Source of the DNA: Saprospiraceae bacterium
GTDB taxonomy: Bacteria > Bacteroidota > Bacteroidia > Chitinophagales > Saprospiraceae
Length of the DNA: 49,188 nucleotides
NCBI GenBank assembly: GCA_013214355.1
Contig: JABSSL010000035.1
Coordinates: 1 to 49,188 of the forward strand
Direction of reading: 5' to 3'
Position 1 is the first letter of the stretch; each line of letters opens with the position of its first letter. Both the position numbers and the translations under genes were made by a program. This document shows, piece by piece, positions 24,239 to 32,447 of this stretch. The notes below the pieces were generated by a model. The model was not told where the DNA came from. It worked only from the letters and a program-made list of their open reading frames with translations, and did not search any database.

Positions 24239-25729
24239 TCAATTTTTTGTATTTTCGACATTAACCAGACGAGCGAGTGAAACCGGTAACTTAACCTCCT
24301 TCTCCCCTACCTTCAACTGCACCTGTTCCAATGACTTTTCCATCACCTTAAAATCGGCTCCGGGTAGCAACCCCATACGCCATAATTGTGCGCTGACGTA
24401 TTGTCCGGATTGATGCTCCGCGATCTTCCCTACTTCTTGGTTCGCCAATCGAATCAACGGGAAACTCGGTTCTCCTGCTTTTGCTGGAATCGGGGAGCCG
24501 TGAGGGTCGGTACTAGGAAATCCTAATTCTTGATCCACAGCATCGAGGAGTGCTTCTGGCAATAAATGTTCAAAGCGTTCGGCCTCCTCATGAATTTGTT
24601 CATTATTGAGTCCAATTTTATTCACTAGGTAAGTTTCCCATAGACGATGGGCGCGTACAAGCTTTTCCGCTTCGCCGACACCAATGGAGGTGAGCTTAAG
24701 GTTACCTTTTTCAATCAGTCCTTTCGTTCTCAGCAGTTGAAGAATCTTTTGCAAACTGCTGGCAGTAGTACCTAATTTTTCCGCTAGGCTTTCAATGGTC
24801 AAGCTTCCCTGCTGTTCCAATCGATAGGCTTGCTTCAACCCATCTTCCAACTTAATTCTCGCCTTGAGTTGTCGCTTTCTCAGGTATCTAAACACCAGGC
24901 CTTTCTCTGGGGCAAAGAAAACCGCCAAGGCATAAAATAAGGTGGCTGTTACAGCCATAGCTGGACCAGGCGTAGTTTCGAGTACAATTGCAAATACTAA
25001 GCCAAGGACCGCAGAAAACAAACCGATGATAGCGGAGAGGATAATAACACTTGGCAAGCGCTGGGACAACAGCAAAGCGGTGGAAGCAGGCGTTATCAAC
25101 ATAGCCACTACCAAAATCACACCTACAGTTTGCAGAGAAGCGACCACCGCGAAAGAAAGCAACAACATCAGGAAATAATGTATCAGCTGTACCGGAATTC
25201 CCATCGTTTCGGCGATCACGGGTTGAAAGGTGGACACAAACAGGTAGCGATAAAAAACAATCACACTAACCACCACGTAAATGGTAATCCCTGTGGTCAA
25301 ATAGAGGTCACTGTTAGCTACTCCCAAGACATTTCCAAACAAAAAATCCTTCAAATCCAAATGCACCCCTTCATTTCTACTGATGTACGAAATCCCCATC
25401 ACCCCAATGCTAAACATAGCTGTGAACACGATTCCGATGGCCGCATCATTTTTCGTACCAACATTGTGCTGAATCCAGGTGATTCCAAGGGCCGTTAGCA
25501 AGCCAGCAATTACCGCCCCGGTAAAGAACCCAAGCGCACTGTAACCGACAAGGACAAAGGCAAATACTACTCCAGGTAAAATGGCGTGAGCTAAGGCATC
25601 TCCAACTAAAGACATGTTTCGCAAAACAATAAAACAACCCAACACACCACACATCACCCCGACTAAACTCGAGGCAATCAATGCTCTAATGGCCCATTCC
25701 TGTTGCAATATTTCTAGTAGCTCACTCAT
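24239..25729 (-). CDS. Metal ABC transporter permease fused to a DtxR-type repressor and FeoA-like domain
   Basis: A 496-residue fusion. Residues 1-275 are the membrane subunit of a manganese/zinc/iron ABC transporter (TroC/ZnuB family: eight or more helices, GDALAHAILPG at 43-53, LVVAMLITPAS at 206-216). Residues 295-355 form a winged helix (TIESLAEKLGTTASSLQKIL), followed by the DtxR/MntR dimerisation and metal-binding region (HRLWETYLVNKIG, EEAERFEHLLPE, STDPHGSPIP; 361-414) and an SH3/FeoA-like domain (about 420-492). The same architecture occurs in chlamydial YtgC-YtgR, where the repressor is released by cleavage. The cognate ATPase and binding protein are not in the window. A palindrome 55 nt upstream is a likely operator. 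Confidence 0.93.
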   Translation of the reverse strand: MSELLEILQQEWAIRALIASSLVGVMCGVLGCFIVLRNMSLVGDALAHAILPGVVFAFVLVGYSALGFFTGAVIAGLLTALGITWIQHNVGTKNDAAIGIVFTAMFSIGVMGISYISRNEGVHLDLKDFLFGNVLGVANSDLYLTTGITIYVVVSVIVFYRYLFVSTFQPVIAETMGIPVQLIHYFLMLLLSFAVVASLQTVGVILVVAMLITPASTALLLSQRLPSVIILSAIIGLFSAVLGLVFAIVLETTPGPAMAVTATLFYALAVFFAPEKGLVFRYLRKRQLKARIKLEDGLKQAYRLEQQGSLTIESLAEKLGTTASSLQKILQLLRTKGLIEKGNLKLTSIGVGEAEKLVRAHRLWETYLVNKIGLNNEQIHEEAERFEHLLPEALLDAVDQELGFPSTDPHGSPIPAKAGEPSFPLIRLANQEVGKIAEHQSGQYVSAQLWRMGLLPGADFKVMEKSLEQVQLKVGEKEVKLPVSLARLVNVENTKN

Positions 25730-25750
25730 ACCCTTAGCTTAAAGTATCCA

Positions 25751-25758
25751 CAAATATA
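25751..25758 (-). promoter_or_regulatory. -7 promoter box of the permease-repressor gene
   Basis: TATATTTG on the minus strand matches TAnnTTTG, 22 nt upstream of the ATG. The -33 region lies about 25778-25781, so the palindrome at 25784-25805 would sit just upstream of or against the -33 element. Confidence 0.5.
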
Positions 25759-25783
25759 CACATTTTTAATGCAGGGTAAAATA

Positions 25784-25805
25784 ATTTTTAGATCAATCTA
25801 AAAAT
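25784..25805. promoter_or_regulatory. Palindromic operator, probable DtxR-type site
   Basis: ATTTTTAGAT-CA-ATCTAAAAAT: perfect 10-bp arms with a 2-nt centre. TTTAGAT/ATCTAAA half-sites resemble DtxR/MntR-family operators, which have TTAGG/CCTAA-like arms around a short centre. It is 55 nt upstream of the permease-repressor start, in an intergenic region of 160 nt, next to the -7 box. Confidence 0.72.
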
Positions 25806-25889
25806 AAAGCAAAGATAAAGATGTGCCAACTCAACTGACCAAATCAAGTGAGCTTTTAGCAATAGACTTAGGAATGGAAAAGCAATGCG

Positions 25890-27011
25890 TTATAGCAACT
25901 CCTCGTATAGATCCATCATCTGGCGAACCAAGGGCTCTCCTTTGAATTGTTGAGCATGCTCAAAACCATTTTGAACCAGTTGTTCCCGATACGCATCATC
26001 GGTTAGGATCTTTTGGATACCTTGTGCAATATCCTCAGGAAGATGAGGATCTGCTAAGTAGGCCCCAGAACCCGCAGCCTCGGGCAAGGAGGAACTGTTA
26101 GAGGTTACCACTGGCACCTTGCTATACAGCGCCTCAAGGACGGGAATGCCAAAACCTTCGGCAAAGGAAGGATATAAGAATATGCGAGCTTGCTGATAGA
26201 GTGCGGAAAGGTCTTTAAAAGTTGGGGAGATAAAGAATACTTGATCTTCAAGCCCTGCCTTCGCGATAAAACTTTCTACCTGGCGCTGATATTCACTGCG
26301 CCCCCCGACCACGACTAAAGGGAGCTGTAGGTCCTTTGGTAAAAGTGTCATCGCTTTAACGATACCTAAGAGATTTTTCCTTTCAATTACAGAACCTACG
26401 TAAAATAAATACTGATCAGGTAGCTGGTATTTTTCCTTTGCTGCTGTTAGACTTCTTTGTGATCTTTCTTGCATAAATCGATCATGGCAAGTCTGATAAA
26501 TGACTGTGATCTTTTCTGCGGGAATATTAAAGAAGTGTATGATATCTCTTTTGGTAGCCTCGCTAATCGCTACGATGCGGTCGGCATGCTCACAGGCGTA
26601 CCTAAACTTAAAATCGTAAATCTTCCGATCTGGCAAGGCGTATTGTTGAGGATAATGCTTGTATAACAAATCATGGATGGTGACCACCGAAGGGATGCCT
26701 GTTTTGTGTAGTCCCATAGGTATTTCGTGGCTAAGCCCATGGTACAATTGGATTTTATCCCGGTGAAGTCGCCCTTTAACAGCCGCAGTACGCCAATAAG
26801 CGCCAGGTACCCATTTCGGTTTCTTCAGGGTATAGGAAGGGCTGTGCAGGAAGTACTGAGTCTCCACATTATCTTTCACTTTTGGCGTATACAGGAAATA
26901 GGCATTGTCAGGAAAATACTGCCCTAGGTTGAACAGTAAGGTCCTACTATAATTTCCTAAACCAGTAAAATTATTGAAAAGCCTTTTGGCATCGAAACCT
27001 AGTCGATACAT
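25890..27011 (-). CDS. Glycosyltransferase family 4 (group 1)
   Basis: A 373-residue GT-B retaining glycosyltransferase. The acceptor-side N-terminus includes GLGNYSRTLLFNLG; the donor-binding C-terminal half has FYVGSVIERKNLLGIVKAM and the EX7E-type motif PSFAEGFGIPVLEAL. No signal peptide. It may act in the same polysaccharide as the initiating transferase at 4 kb, but they are 21 kb apart. It follows the IscA-type gene by 15 nt on the same strand, so they may be co-transcribed. Confidence 0.9.
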   Translation of the reverse strand: MYRLGFDAKRLFNNFTGLGNYSRTLLFNLGQYFPDNAYFLYTPKVKDNVETQYFLHSPSYTLKKPKWVPGAYWRTAAVKGRLHRDKIQLYHGLSHEIPMGLHKTGIPSVVTIHDLLYKHYPQQYALPDRKIYDFKFRYACEHADRIVAISEATKRDIIHFFNIPAEKITVIYQTCHDRFMQERSQRSLTAAKEKYQLPDQYLFYVGSVIERKNLLGIVKAMTLLPKDLQLPLVVVGGRSEYQRQVESFIAKAGLEDQVFFISPTFKDLSALYQQARIFLYPSFAEGFGIPVLEALYSKVPVVTSNSSSLPEAAGSGAYLADPHLPEDIAQGIQKILTDDAYREQLVQNGFEHAQQFKGEPLVRQMMDLYEELL

Positions 27012-27026
27012 GTGGATGGGTACGGG

Positions 27027-27353
27027 TTAAACGGCAAAGCTCTCCCCGCAGGCACAGGAGCGGGCAGCATTAGGATTGTTGAAATAAAAACCTTTGCCAT
27101 CTAATCCTCCAGAGAATTCTAGAGTGGTATTACACAAGTAAAGGAAGCTTCGTAGATCGGTGACAATTTTCTCCCCATTATCTTCAAAAACCTGATCATC
27201 AGGTTTGAGTTCATTGTCAAATTCCATGTTATAAGTCAAGCCAGAGCAACCACCACTAGTTACACTAACTCGCACAAAATGACCATCCGTCAAGTTGTCT
27301 TTCGTCTTGATTTCCACAATTTTTTCCTTGGCACTATCTGCAACAAATAACAT
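27027..27353 (-). CDS. IscA/ErpA-type iron-sulfur assembly protein
   Basis: A 108-residue A-type carrier of the HesB/IscA/SufA family. The three conserved cysteines are Cys36 (SGGCSGLTY), Cys100 and Cys102 (ARSCACGESF). It delivers clusters to apoproteins. The cysteine desulfurase gene lies 189 nt upstream on the same strand; sufU is 5 kb away, suggesting a dispersed Fe-S set. Confidence 0.93.
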   Translation of the reverse strand: MLFVADSAKEKIVEIKTKDNLTDGHFVRVSVTSGGCSGLTYNMEFDNELKPDDQVFEDNGEKIVTDLRSFLYLCNTTLEFSGGLDGKGFYFNNPNAARSCACGESFAV

Positions 27354-27542
27354 TTACAATATATTTTTTCTAGTTCCTTGACTTTAGTGTATGCAAGTTC
27401 ATCTCTTCCATTACTTCTAAATGGTTATTCTTTCCTCCTCTATCCTCCAAACTAAAGACCAAAGTGAGTTAATTCCTTTCAAAAATAAGATACAATATGA
27501 TAACAAACAATCCTCTTCATTAGTTTTTTACGGATCTCCCTC

Positions 27543-28733
27543 CTATCCTTCTACGTCAATACCCTCCTTGAACATTTCCCAAACGGGGCTTTGGCTTCTT
27601 AGATGCTTCACCCCACGTATCACCGCCTCTACTACCTGGTCTACCTCTTCCGCCCGATTAAAGCGGCCAAAGCTGAAGCGAAGCGAAGACTCTGCTCCAC
27701 CTTTTCCTTTGCCCATTGCCATTAATACATGAGAGGGTGACGGATCAGCTGAAGTACAAGCTGAGCCAGCTGATACAGCAATATCACGATTAAAGGTGGC
27801 CATGAGTGCCTCTGCATCTACAAAGCGGAAGATCAGATTTGAAACATGAGAGAGACGGGCTTCAGGGTGACCATTTAGTTGTACTTCCTCCAGTTCTTGC
27901 AATAAACGACTTTCCAATTGGTCCCTCCACGCTTGCCATCTTTTACTGGCTTGAGGCATTTCCGCAGCAGCCAACTCCATGGCTTTTCCCATACCTACGA
28001 TCCCAGGTACATTGAGTGTACCAGATCGAAAGCCCCCTTCATGGCCTCCTCCGTCCATTTGTGCCGTAAGTCTCACCCTTGGCGCCCGATGATTCACAAA
28101 GAGGCCGCCAACTCCTTTGGGGCCGTAAAATTTGTGGGCGGAAAAAGCCATCAAATGCACGCCGACCTCCTTCGGTAAGACAGGAATCTTTCCTACCGCC
28201 TGGGTCGCATCACTGAAAAACAAAACCCCTTTTCGATCGCAGATCGCACCAATCTCCTTCATTGGCTGGATAACTCCCGTTTCATTATTGGCCCACATCA
28301 CCGCTACTAAAATGGTGTCTGGTCTGATGGCAGCTTCCAATGCATCTAGGTTGATCATCCCCTGATTATCTACCGGTAAGTAGGTGACTTCTCCCCCACG
28401 CTTTTCCAAGGCATGACAGGTATCCAAAACGGCTTTGTGTTCGGTGGCTACCGTAATGATGTGATGGCCTTTCCGATGATACATCTCGAACACCCCCTTG
28501 ATAGCCAAATTGATGGCTTCTGTCGCCCCACTGGTAAACACCGTTTCTCTGGTTTCTACTCCAAACAAGTGGGCAGTTTGCTCTCTGGCAAGATCTACCG
28601 CCTCGGTGGCTACCCAGCCGTAGGGATGGCTCCTACTCGCAGCATTTCCAGGCTTCTCAAAGAAGTAAGGAAGCATCGTTTCCAAGACTTGTGGGTCCGT
28701 AGCAGTGGTAGCGTTATTGTCGAGATAAATCAT
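27543..28733 (-). CDS. Cysteine desulfurase (NifS/IscS class)
   Basis: A 396-residue PLP-dependent enzyme that moves sulfur from cysteine to a persulfide for Fe-S clusters or tRNA thiolation. ATG 28733 (MIYLDNNATTATDP) is the family start; a longer frame from 28760 adds nine atypical residues. The PLP lysine is Lys201 (SAHKFYGPKG) and the catalytic cysteine Cys325 (SAGSACTSADPSPSH), in the longer loop of group I desulfurases. It is divergent from the methylmalonyl-CoA mutase subunit gene. Confidence 0.93.
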   Translation of the reverse strand: MIYLDNNATTATDPQVLETMLPYFFEKPGNAASRSHPYGWVATEAVDLAREQTAHLFGVETRETVFTSGATEAINLAIKGVFEMYHRKGHHIITVATEHKAVLDTCHALEKRGGEVTYLPVDNQGMINLDALEAAIRPDTILVAVMWANNETGVIQPMKEIGAICDRKGVLFFSDATQAVGKIPVLPKEVGVHLMAFSAHKFYGPKGVGGLFVNHRAPRVRLTAQMDGGGHEGGFRSGTLNVPGIVGMGKAMELAAAEMPQASKRWQAWRDQLESRLLQELEEVQLNGHPEARLSHVSNLIFRFVDAEALMATFNRDIAVSAGSACTSADPSPSHVLMAMGKGKGGAESSLRFSFGRFNRAEEVDQVVEAVIRGVKHLRSQSPVWEMFKEGIDVEG

Positions 28734-28816
28734 ATCCTTAGAACGAAATTGATCCGGCAAAAGTTAAGGGTATTTACAATATTTAGCTAATTTCGGCCGG
28801 ACGCAAAGCACAGCCC

Positions 28817-29962
28817 ATGCCAAACAAAAGCCCATTATTTGCCGAATTTCCTGCCGTCGATAGCGCGGAATGGATGGCTAAGATTGAAAAGGATCTGAAA
28901 GGGAAAGCAATGGAGACCCTTAATTGGGAACCAGAGCCCGGTCTGAAAGTGCCACCATTGTTTCATCGCTCAGATGCTAAAGCTAGTTCTAGGCTTTCGG
29001 ATCAACGATCTGCCAATCAATGGGAAATCGGGCAGTTGATCGAGCTTGGAGAGCTGAAGGAAACCAATCAACGGATACTTGGTAGCTTGCAAGGAGGAGC
29101 CAATGCATTAGAATTACAGCTGAACAAGGCACTGACTGAAGAAGAATTAAATATTCTCTTGAAAGATGTTGTCCCGGCTTATATATCCCTGCATTTCTCC
29201 TGGGAAACAGCTGAGTTTCCAGTGGTGGATTTTTGGAGCGCCTTGCAGTCGTATCTTGCTGGGCAAAAAGCAAGCGAATCATGGAGAGGCTCCTTACAAT
29301 GGACCCCAACCCTAGCATCAGAAGACCTTCAAACGGCTGCTCAATTACTCCAAAGCACTAACTCACCGTCAGTCCAATTGTTCCAGTTAAAGAATCAGGT
29401 AACAACGAACTCCAATCTAGCCAAGGATTTAGCCAGTTTAGTGAGTCAAGGGCAAGCCCTCATCGCTCATCTTCAAGGATTGGGCGTCACGGCTGAAGCC
29501 AGTGCCTCCAGCGTCCAATTTTCGATATCTACCAACAATACCTTCTTTGTAGAAATAGCTAGGGTAAGAGCCTTAAAGCTATTGTGGGCTAATGTATTGA
29601 AGGCCTATGAATTAGACGCCTCACCCATCCACATTACAGCCTATACAGCTGCTCCAACTACAGGTGATGACCCTTATCGCTTTATGATTCAATCTGCCAC
29701 TCAGGCTATGTCTGCCGTGATTGGAGGCGCCAATCGGCTTTTCGTGACCTCAGCTGATCATGGACATTCTACTACTGAGAGTCGATTTACAGACAATCCT
29801 GATTTTGGGCCAAGAATTGCGCGGAATGTCCAGCATCTGCTGCAGCTAGAAAGCTTTATGGATCGAGTAATAGATCCAGGTTCCGGCAGTTATTACATTG
29901 AACACCTGACCCAACAATTGGCGACTGAGGCCTGGGAGATATTTCAAGCGCAAGCCATTTAA
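28817..29962 (+). CDS. Methylmalonyl-CoA mutase small-subunit-like protein, short form
   Basis: A 381-residue member of the mutase small (MutA) family: the opening FPAVDSAEWMAKIEKDLKGK, and YTAAPTTGDDPYRFMIQSAT and the final IDPGSGSYYIEHLTQQLATE are family landmarks of the TIM-barrel domain. It ends at TEAWEIFQAQAI, shorter than usual small subunits (about 450 residues or more), with no B12-binding domain. No large-subunit gene is adjacent; the convergent next gene starts 1 nt past its stop. In the full enzyme the large subunit carries B12 and this subunit is structural. Here it may still pair with a distant large subunit. Confidence 0.82.
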   Translation: MPNKSPLFAEFPAVDSAEWMAKIEKDLKGKAMETLNWEPEPGLKVPPLFHRSDAKASSRLSDQRSANQWEIGQLIELGELKETNQRILGSLQGGANALELQLNKALTEEELNILLKDVVPAYISLHFSWETAEFPVVDFWSALQSYLAGQKASESWRGSLQWTPTLASEDLQTAAQLLQSTNSPSVQLFQLKNQVTTNSNLAKDLASLVSQGQALIAHLQGLGVTAEASASSVQFSISTNNTFFVEIARVRALKLLWANVLKAYELDASPIHITAYTAAPTTGDDPYRFMIQSATQAMSAVIGGANRLFVTSADHGHSTTESRFTDNPDFGPRIARNVQHLLQLESFMDRVIDPGSGSYYIEHLTQQLATEAWEIFQAQAI

Positions 29963-29963
29963 A

Positions 29964-31079
29964 TCAATCCTCAAGGACTTCCTCCATGCGTCCGGTAATT
30001 CGCTGGACAATCTTGAATTGAATCAAGAATTCTCGAGCCACCACCCTCATGACGGTGTAAACAGGAATGGCTAGGACCATACCATTAATACCATTGATCT
30101 GTGCACCCATTAAGATGATGATAAATATCTCCAGAGGATGCGCCAATACACTATTAGAAAAGATGTAAGGTTGAAGTACGAAGTTATCAAGCATTTGCAT
30201 GGCCCCAAATACCACCACTACCTTAATGATTAAAGGGAGGAGTTGGGTATAAAAGTCTAGATCAACATTAGCAGAAATGGTCAAGAATACGCCAAAAGCA
30301 GCTCCAATCAGCGGCCCGATGTAGGGAATAACGTTTATTAAAGCCGCAAATAGACCGATTAAGACCGCGTTTGGCACCCCAAGTATGGTGAGGAATAGGC
30401 TGACGAAAATGGTTATGACCGTCACCTGCAACAAGATTCCTGCGAAGTAACGAGTCAACAGATGAGATATGTCTTCGATCGCATGAGTAACCTGTAATTC
30501 AAAGCGATTCGGTACCAGACTGACGATAAATAAGGTAAAAAGACCTTCTTCCTTCAAAAAGAAAAAGGTGATAAAGACAACGGAGAAAATTCCCATCATC
30601 AAATTTCCGGCCATACTTAGGAAGGAACTAAAGTAATCACCGATGGCAGCTGGTTGAAACCATCCATTGAGCTGATCACTAAGCATCTCCTCTGCGGAGC
30701 TGTAGGTAGGTGTGAAGCCTCTTTTTTCCATCCATTGAATAACCTGACGGTATGGTTCTTCGATTGCCTCACCAATAGCGCCATAACTCACCCCGGATAG
30801 ATTATTCGCTTGATCAATCAACATCGGCACGAAGAGTGCCACGACAAAAATAACGATGACAAAGAGACAGATAATCGTTAGCGCAGCACTAATGCTGGGC
30901 CCTGCCTGCCACTTTCGGATGCGTACATACTTCCTAAAGAAACGCATAAAGGGCTGTCCTACCATGGACAACACCCAGGCAATCAGGATATACCCAACGA
31001 TCGCCCGGAAAGTATACAAAAGGACACCTAATAGGGCTAAACCCAAGCCAATCGCCAGATAGCGACTAAAATTCTTCAT
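29964..31079 (-). CDS. AI-2E family transporter (PerM/YdiK-like)
   Basis: A 371-residue membrane protein with about eight helices, in the family named after autoinducer-2 export but including Na+/H+ antiporters. Landmarks: the N-terminal YTFRAIVGYILIAWVLSMV hydrophobic pair, a periplasmic loop (about 85-150), LLTRYFAGILLQVTVITIFV, and the closing GIFLTISANVDL-like re-entrant and NSVLAHPLEIFIIILMGAQI segments. The transported species cannot be assigned. Confidence 0.9.
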   Translation of the reverse strand: MKNFSRYLAIGLGLALLGVLLYTFRAIVGYILIAWVLSMVGQPFMRFFRKYVRIRKWQAGPSISAALTIICLFVIVIFVVALFVPMLIDQANNLSGVSYGAIGEAIEEPYRQVIQWMEKRGFTPTYSSAEEMLSDQLNGWFQPAAIGDYFSSFLSMAGNLMMGIFSVVFITFFFLKEEGLFTLFIVSLVPNRFELQVTHAIEDISHLLTRYFAGILLQVTVITIFVSLFLTILGVPNAVLIGLFAALINVIPYIGPLIGAAFGVFLTISANVDLDFYTQLLPLIIKVVVVFGAMQMLDNFVLQPYIFSNSVLAHPLEIFIIILMGAQINGINGMVLAIPVYTVMRVVAREFLIQFKIVQRITGRMEEVLED

Positions 31080-31156
31080 GGCAACAAAATAAGATGCTTG
31101 GCGAAATTTTTCGGGACATTCAGTGGAATTTTGTGGCTAGTCCAGCAATAGATTCA

Positions 31157-31838
31157 TCATAGCAAAGGCTCCAATATTTGCCAGACCTGCTTAGCCATAA
31201 GCTCTTGCCCGGTAGCATTTGGATGTAAGCCATCGGGTAAATTGAGCGAAGGAACATCCAAAACGTCCTGCAAAAAACCGGGTATTAAGGTAATTTGGTG
31301 TGTGTTAGCCAAACGGGCATAGATGGCCTTGAAATCGGTCTGGAGCTCGGCTGGCAAAGCGGCAGGTAACTCTAATTCTGTCAATAAAATAGTAGTTTCG
31401 GGAGCAGCGGTTTGTACTTTTTCGATAATCGTAGAGAGGTCTTGGTAGAGCTGATCTATAGTGGCTCCTTGAAAAATATCATTGAGTCCCAGCTCTAATA
31501 CAAAATAGTCGATTCGCTGCTGTAGGACCCAATGCACACGCTCTTTCCCTTCATTTGCTGTATCTCCACTAATTCCTGCATTAATTACTTTGTAGGATGA
31601 ATCTTTTTGTGCTAACTTACGTTGAATTATGGCAGTAAATCCTTCCTGAGGATCTAAACCAAAAGCAGCGGTCAAGCTGTTCCCAAAAAACACAATTTTT
31701 TTTGGGCCTTTCAGGTTCAATTAATTCATCTTCCATTGTTTCTTCAGGTGCTTGAGATGGTGCGCCCTTCTCACTCCCGCAAGAGTACATAATGGCTGCA
31801 ACACCCAATACTAAAAAAAAGAACGAACAAACTCTCAT
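31157..31838 (-). pseudogene. GDSL/TesA-like lipoprotein esterase with A8 homopolymer frameshift
   Basis: An SGNH-fold arylesterase/lysophospholipase. The catalytic frame (31157-31720) has FFGNSLTAAFG, GISGDTANEG, GLNDIFQG and PDGLHPNATG, the four SGNH blocks (with Asn in GNSL, as some relatives have). It lacks a natural start: only TTG 31720 is available. The upstream frame from ATG 31838 encodes a lipoprotein signal (MYSC, Cys20) and an acidic linker ending PERPKK, and runs to an A8 run (T8 at 31696-31703 on the plus strand). Dropping one A joins the frames into a 226-residue lipoprotein. The lesion is a mutation, sequencing error or slippage site. Confidence 0.8.
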
Positions 31839-32018
31839 GCCAATTGGTTGTGGACAAATCCTCTTCCAAAACGACACTATGTGACTAATTGGATAGGATA
31901 GTATCCCGCTAATCGATTTACGTGTATTGCCTATCGGCAAATGTAATGGAAAAAGGTATAAAACAATACCCGCTTCCTTATTAGGCACCGAAATGACAGT
32001 TTATTCAATACCATTCTC

Positions 32019-32447
32019 ATGAATGTGAACAAGAAGATCGTTCTAGTCGAAGACAATCCAGCTGATGTGTTACTTGCTGAAATTGCCCTACAAAACATGC
32101 AATGCAAAAACGAATTACTCCATTTCAGTAATGGAGTAGAATTCGTGAAGTTCCTACCTGCTGCCAAGTTAGATCAAATTTCTCTTATCCTACTGGACCT
32201 GAACATGCCATTAATGAATGGCTGGGAGGTACTGGAGTTTCTCAAGAAGAATAATCTATTCAGCGCCTTACCGGTAGTGGTCTTTTCCTGTTCTGCTGCT
32301 GCACAAGATGTAGCCTCCTGTTATTCGTTAGGGGCTAATGCATTTGTCAGAAAGCCTACGGATCTTGATACTTTCGATGAAATTATGGCCTCCATCGTTT
32401 CCTTTTGGGGTCAAACCAATATCCAGGCCTCTTATGTGCTAGGATGA
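32019..32447 (+). CDS. Single-domain response regulator (receiver, Rcp1-like)
   Basis: A 142-residue REC protein without an output domain. The acidic pair is in VLVEDNPAD (residues 9-17), the phospho-acceptor Asp in LILLDLNMPLMNGW, the switch Ser in VVFSCSA, and the conserved Lys in FVRKPTD. Rcp1-like proteins of this kind relay phosphate from bacteriophytochrome-type or PAS kinases; no kinase adjoins it. It overlaps the queG stop by 9 nt on the opposite strand. Confidence 0.92.
   Translation: MNVNKKIVLVEDNPADVLLAEIALQNMQCKNELLHFSNGVEFVKFLPAAKLDQISLILLDLNMPLMNGWEVLEFLKKNNLFSALPVVVFSCSAAAQDVASCYSLGANAFVRKPTDLDTFDEIMASIVSFWGQTNIQASYVLG

Noticed and set aside
31839-31988. N-terminal extension of the esterase lipoprotein frame
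   Set aside because: The first 50 codons before ATG 31838 have no family pattern and would bury the lipoprotein signal.
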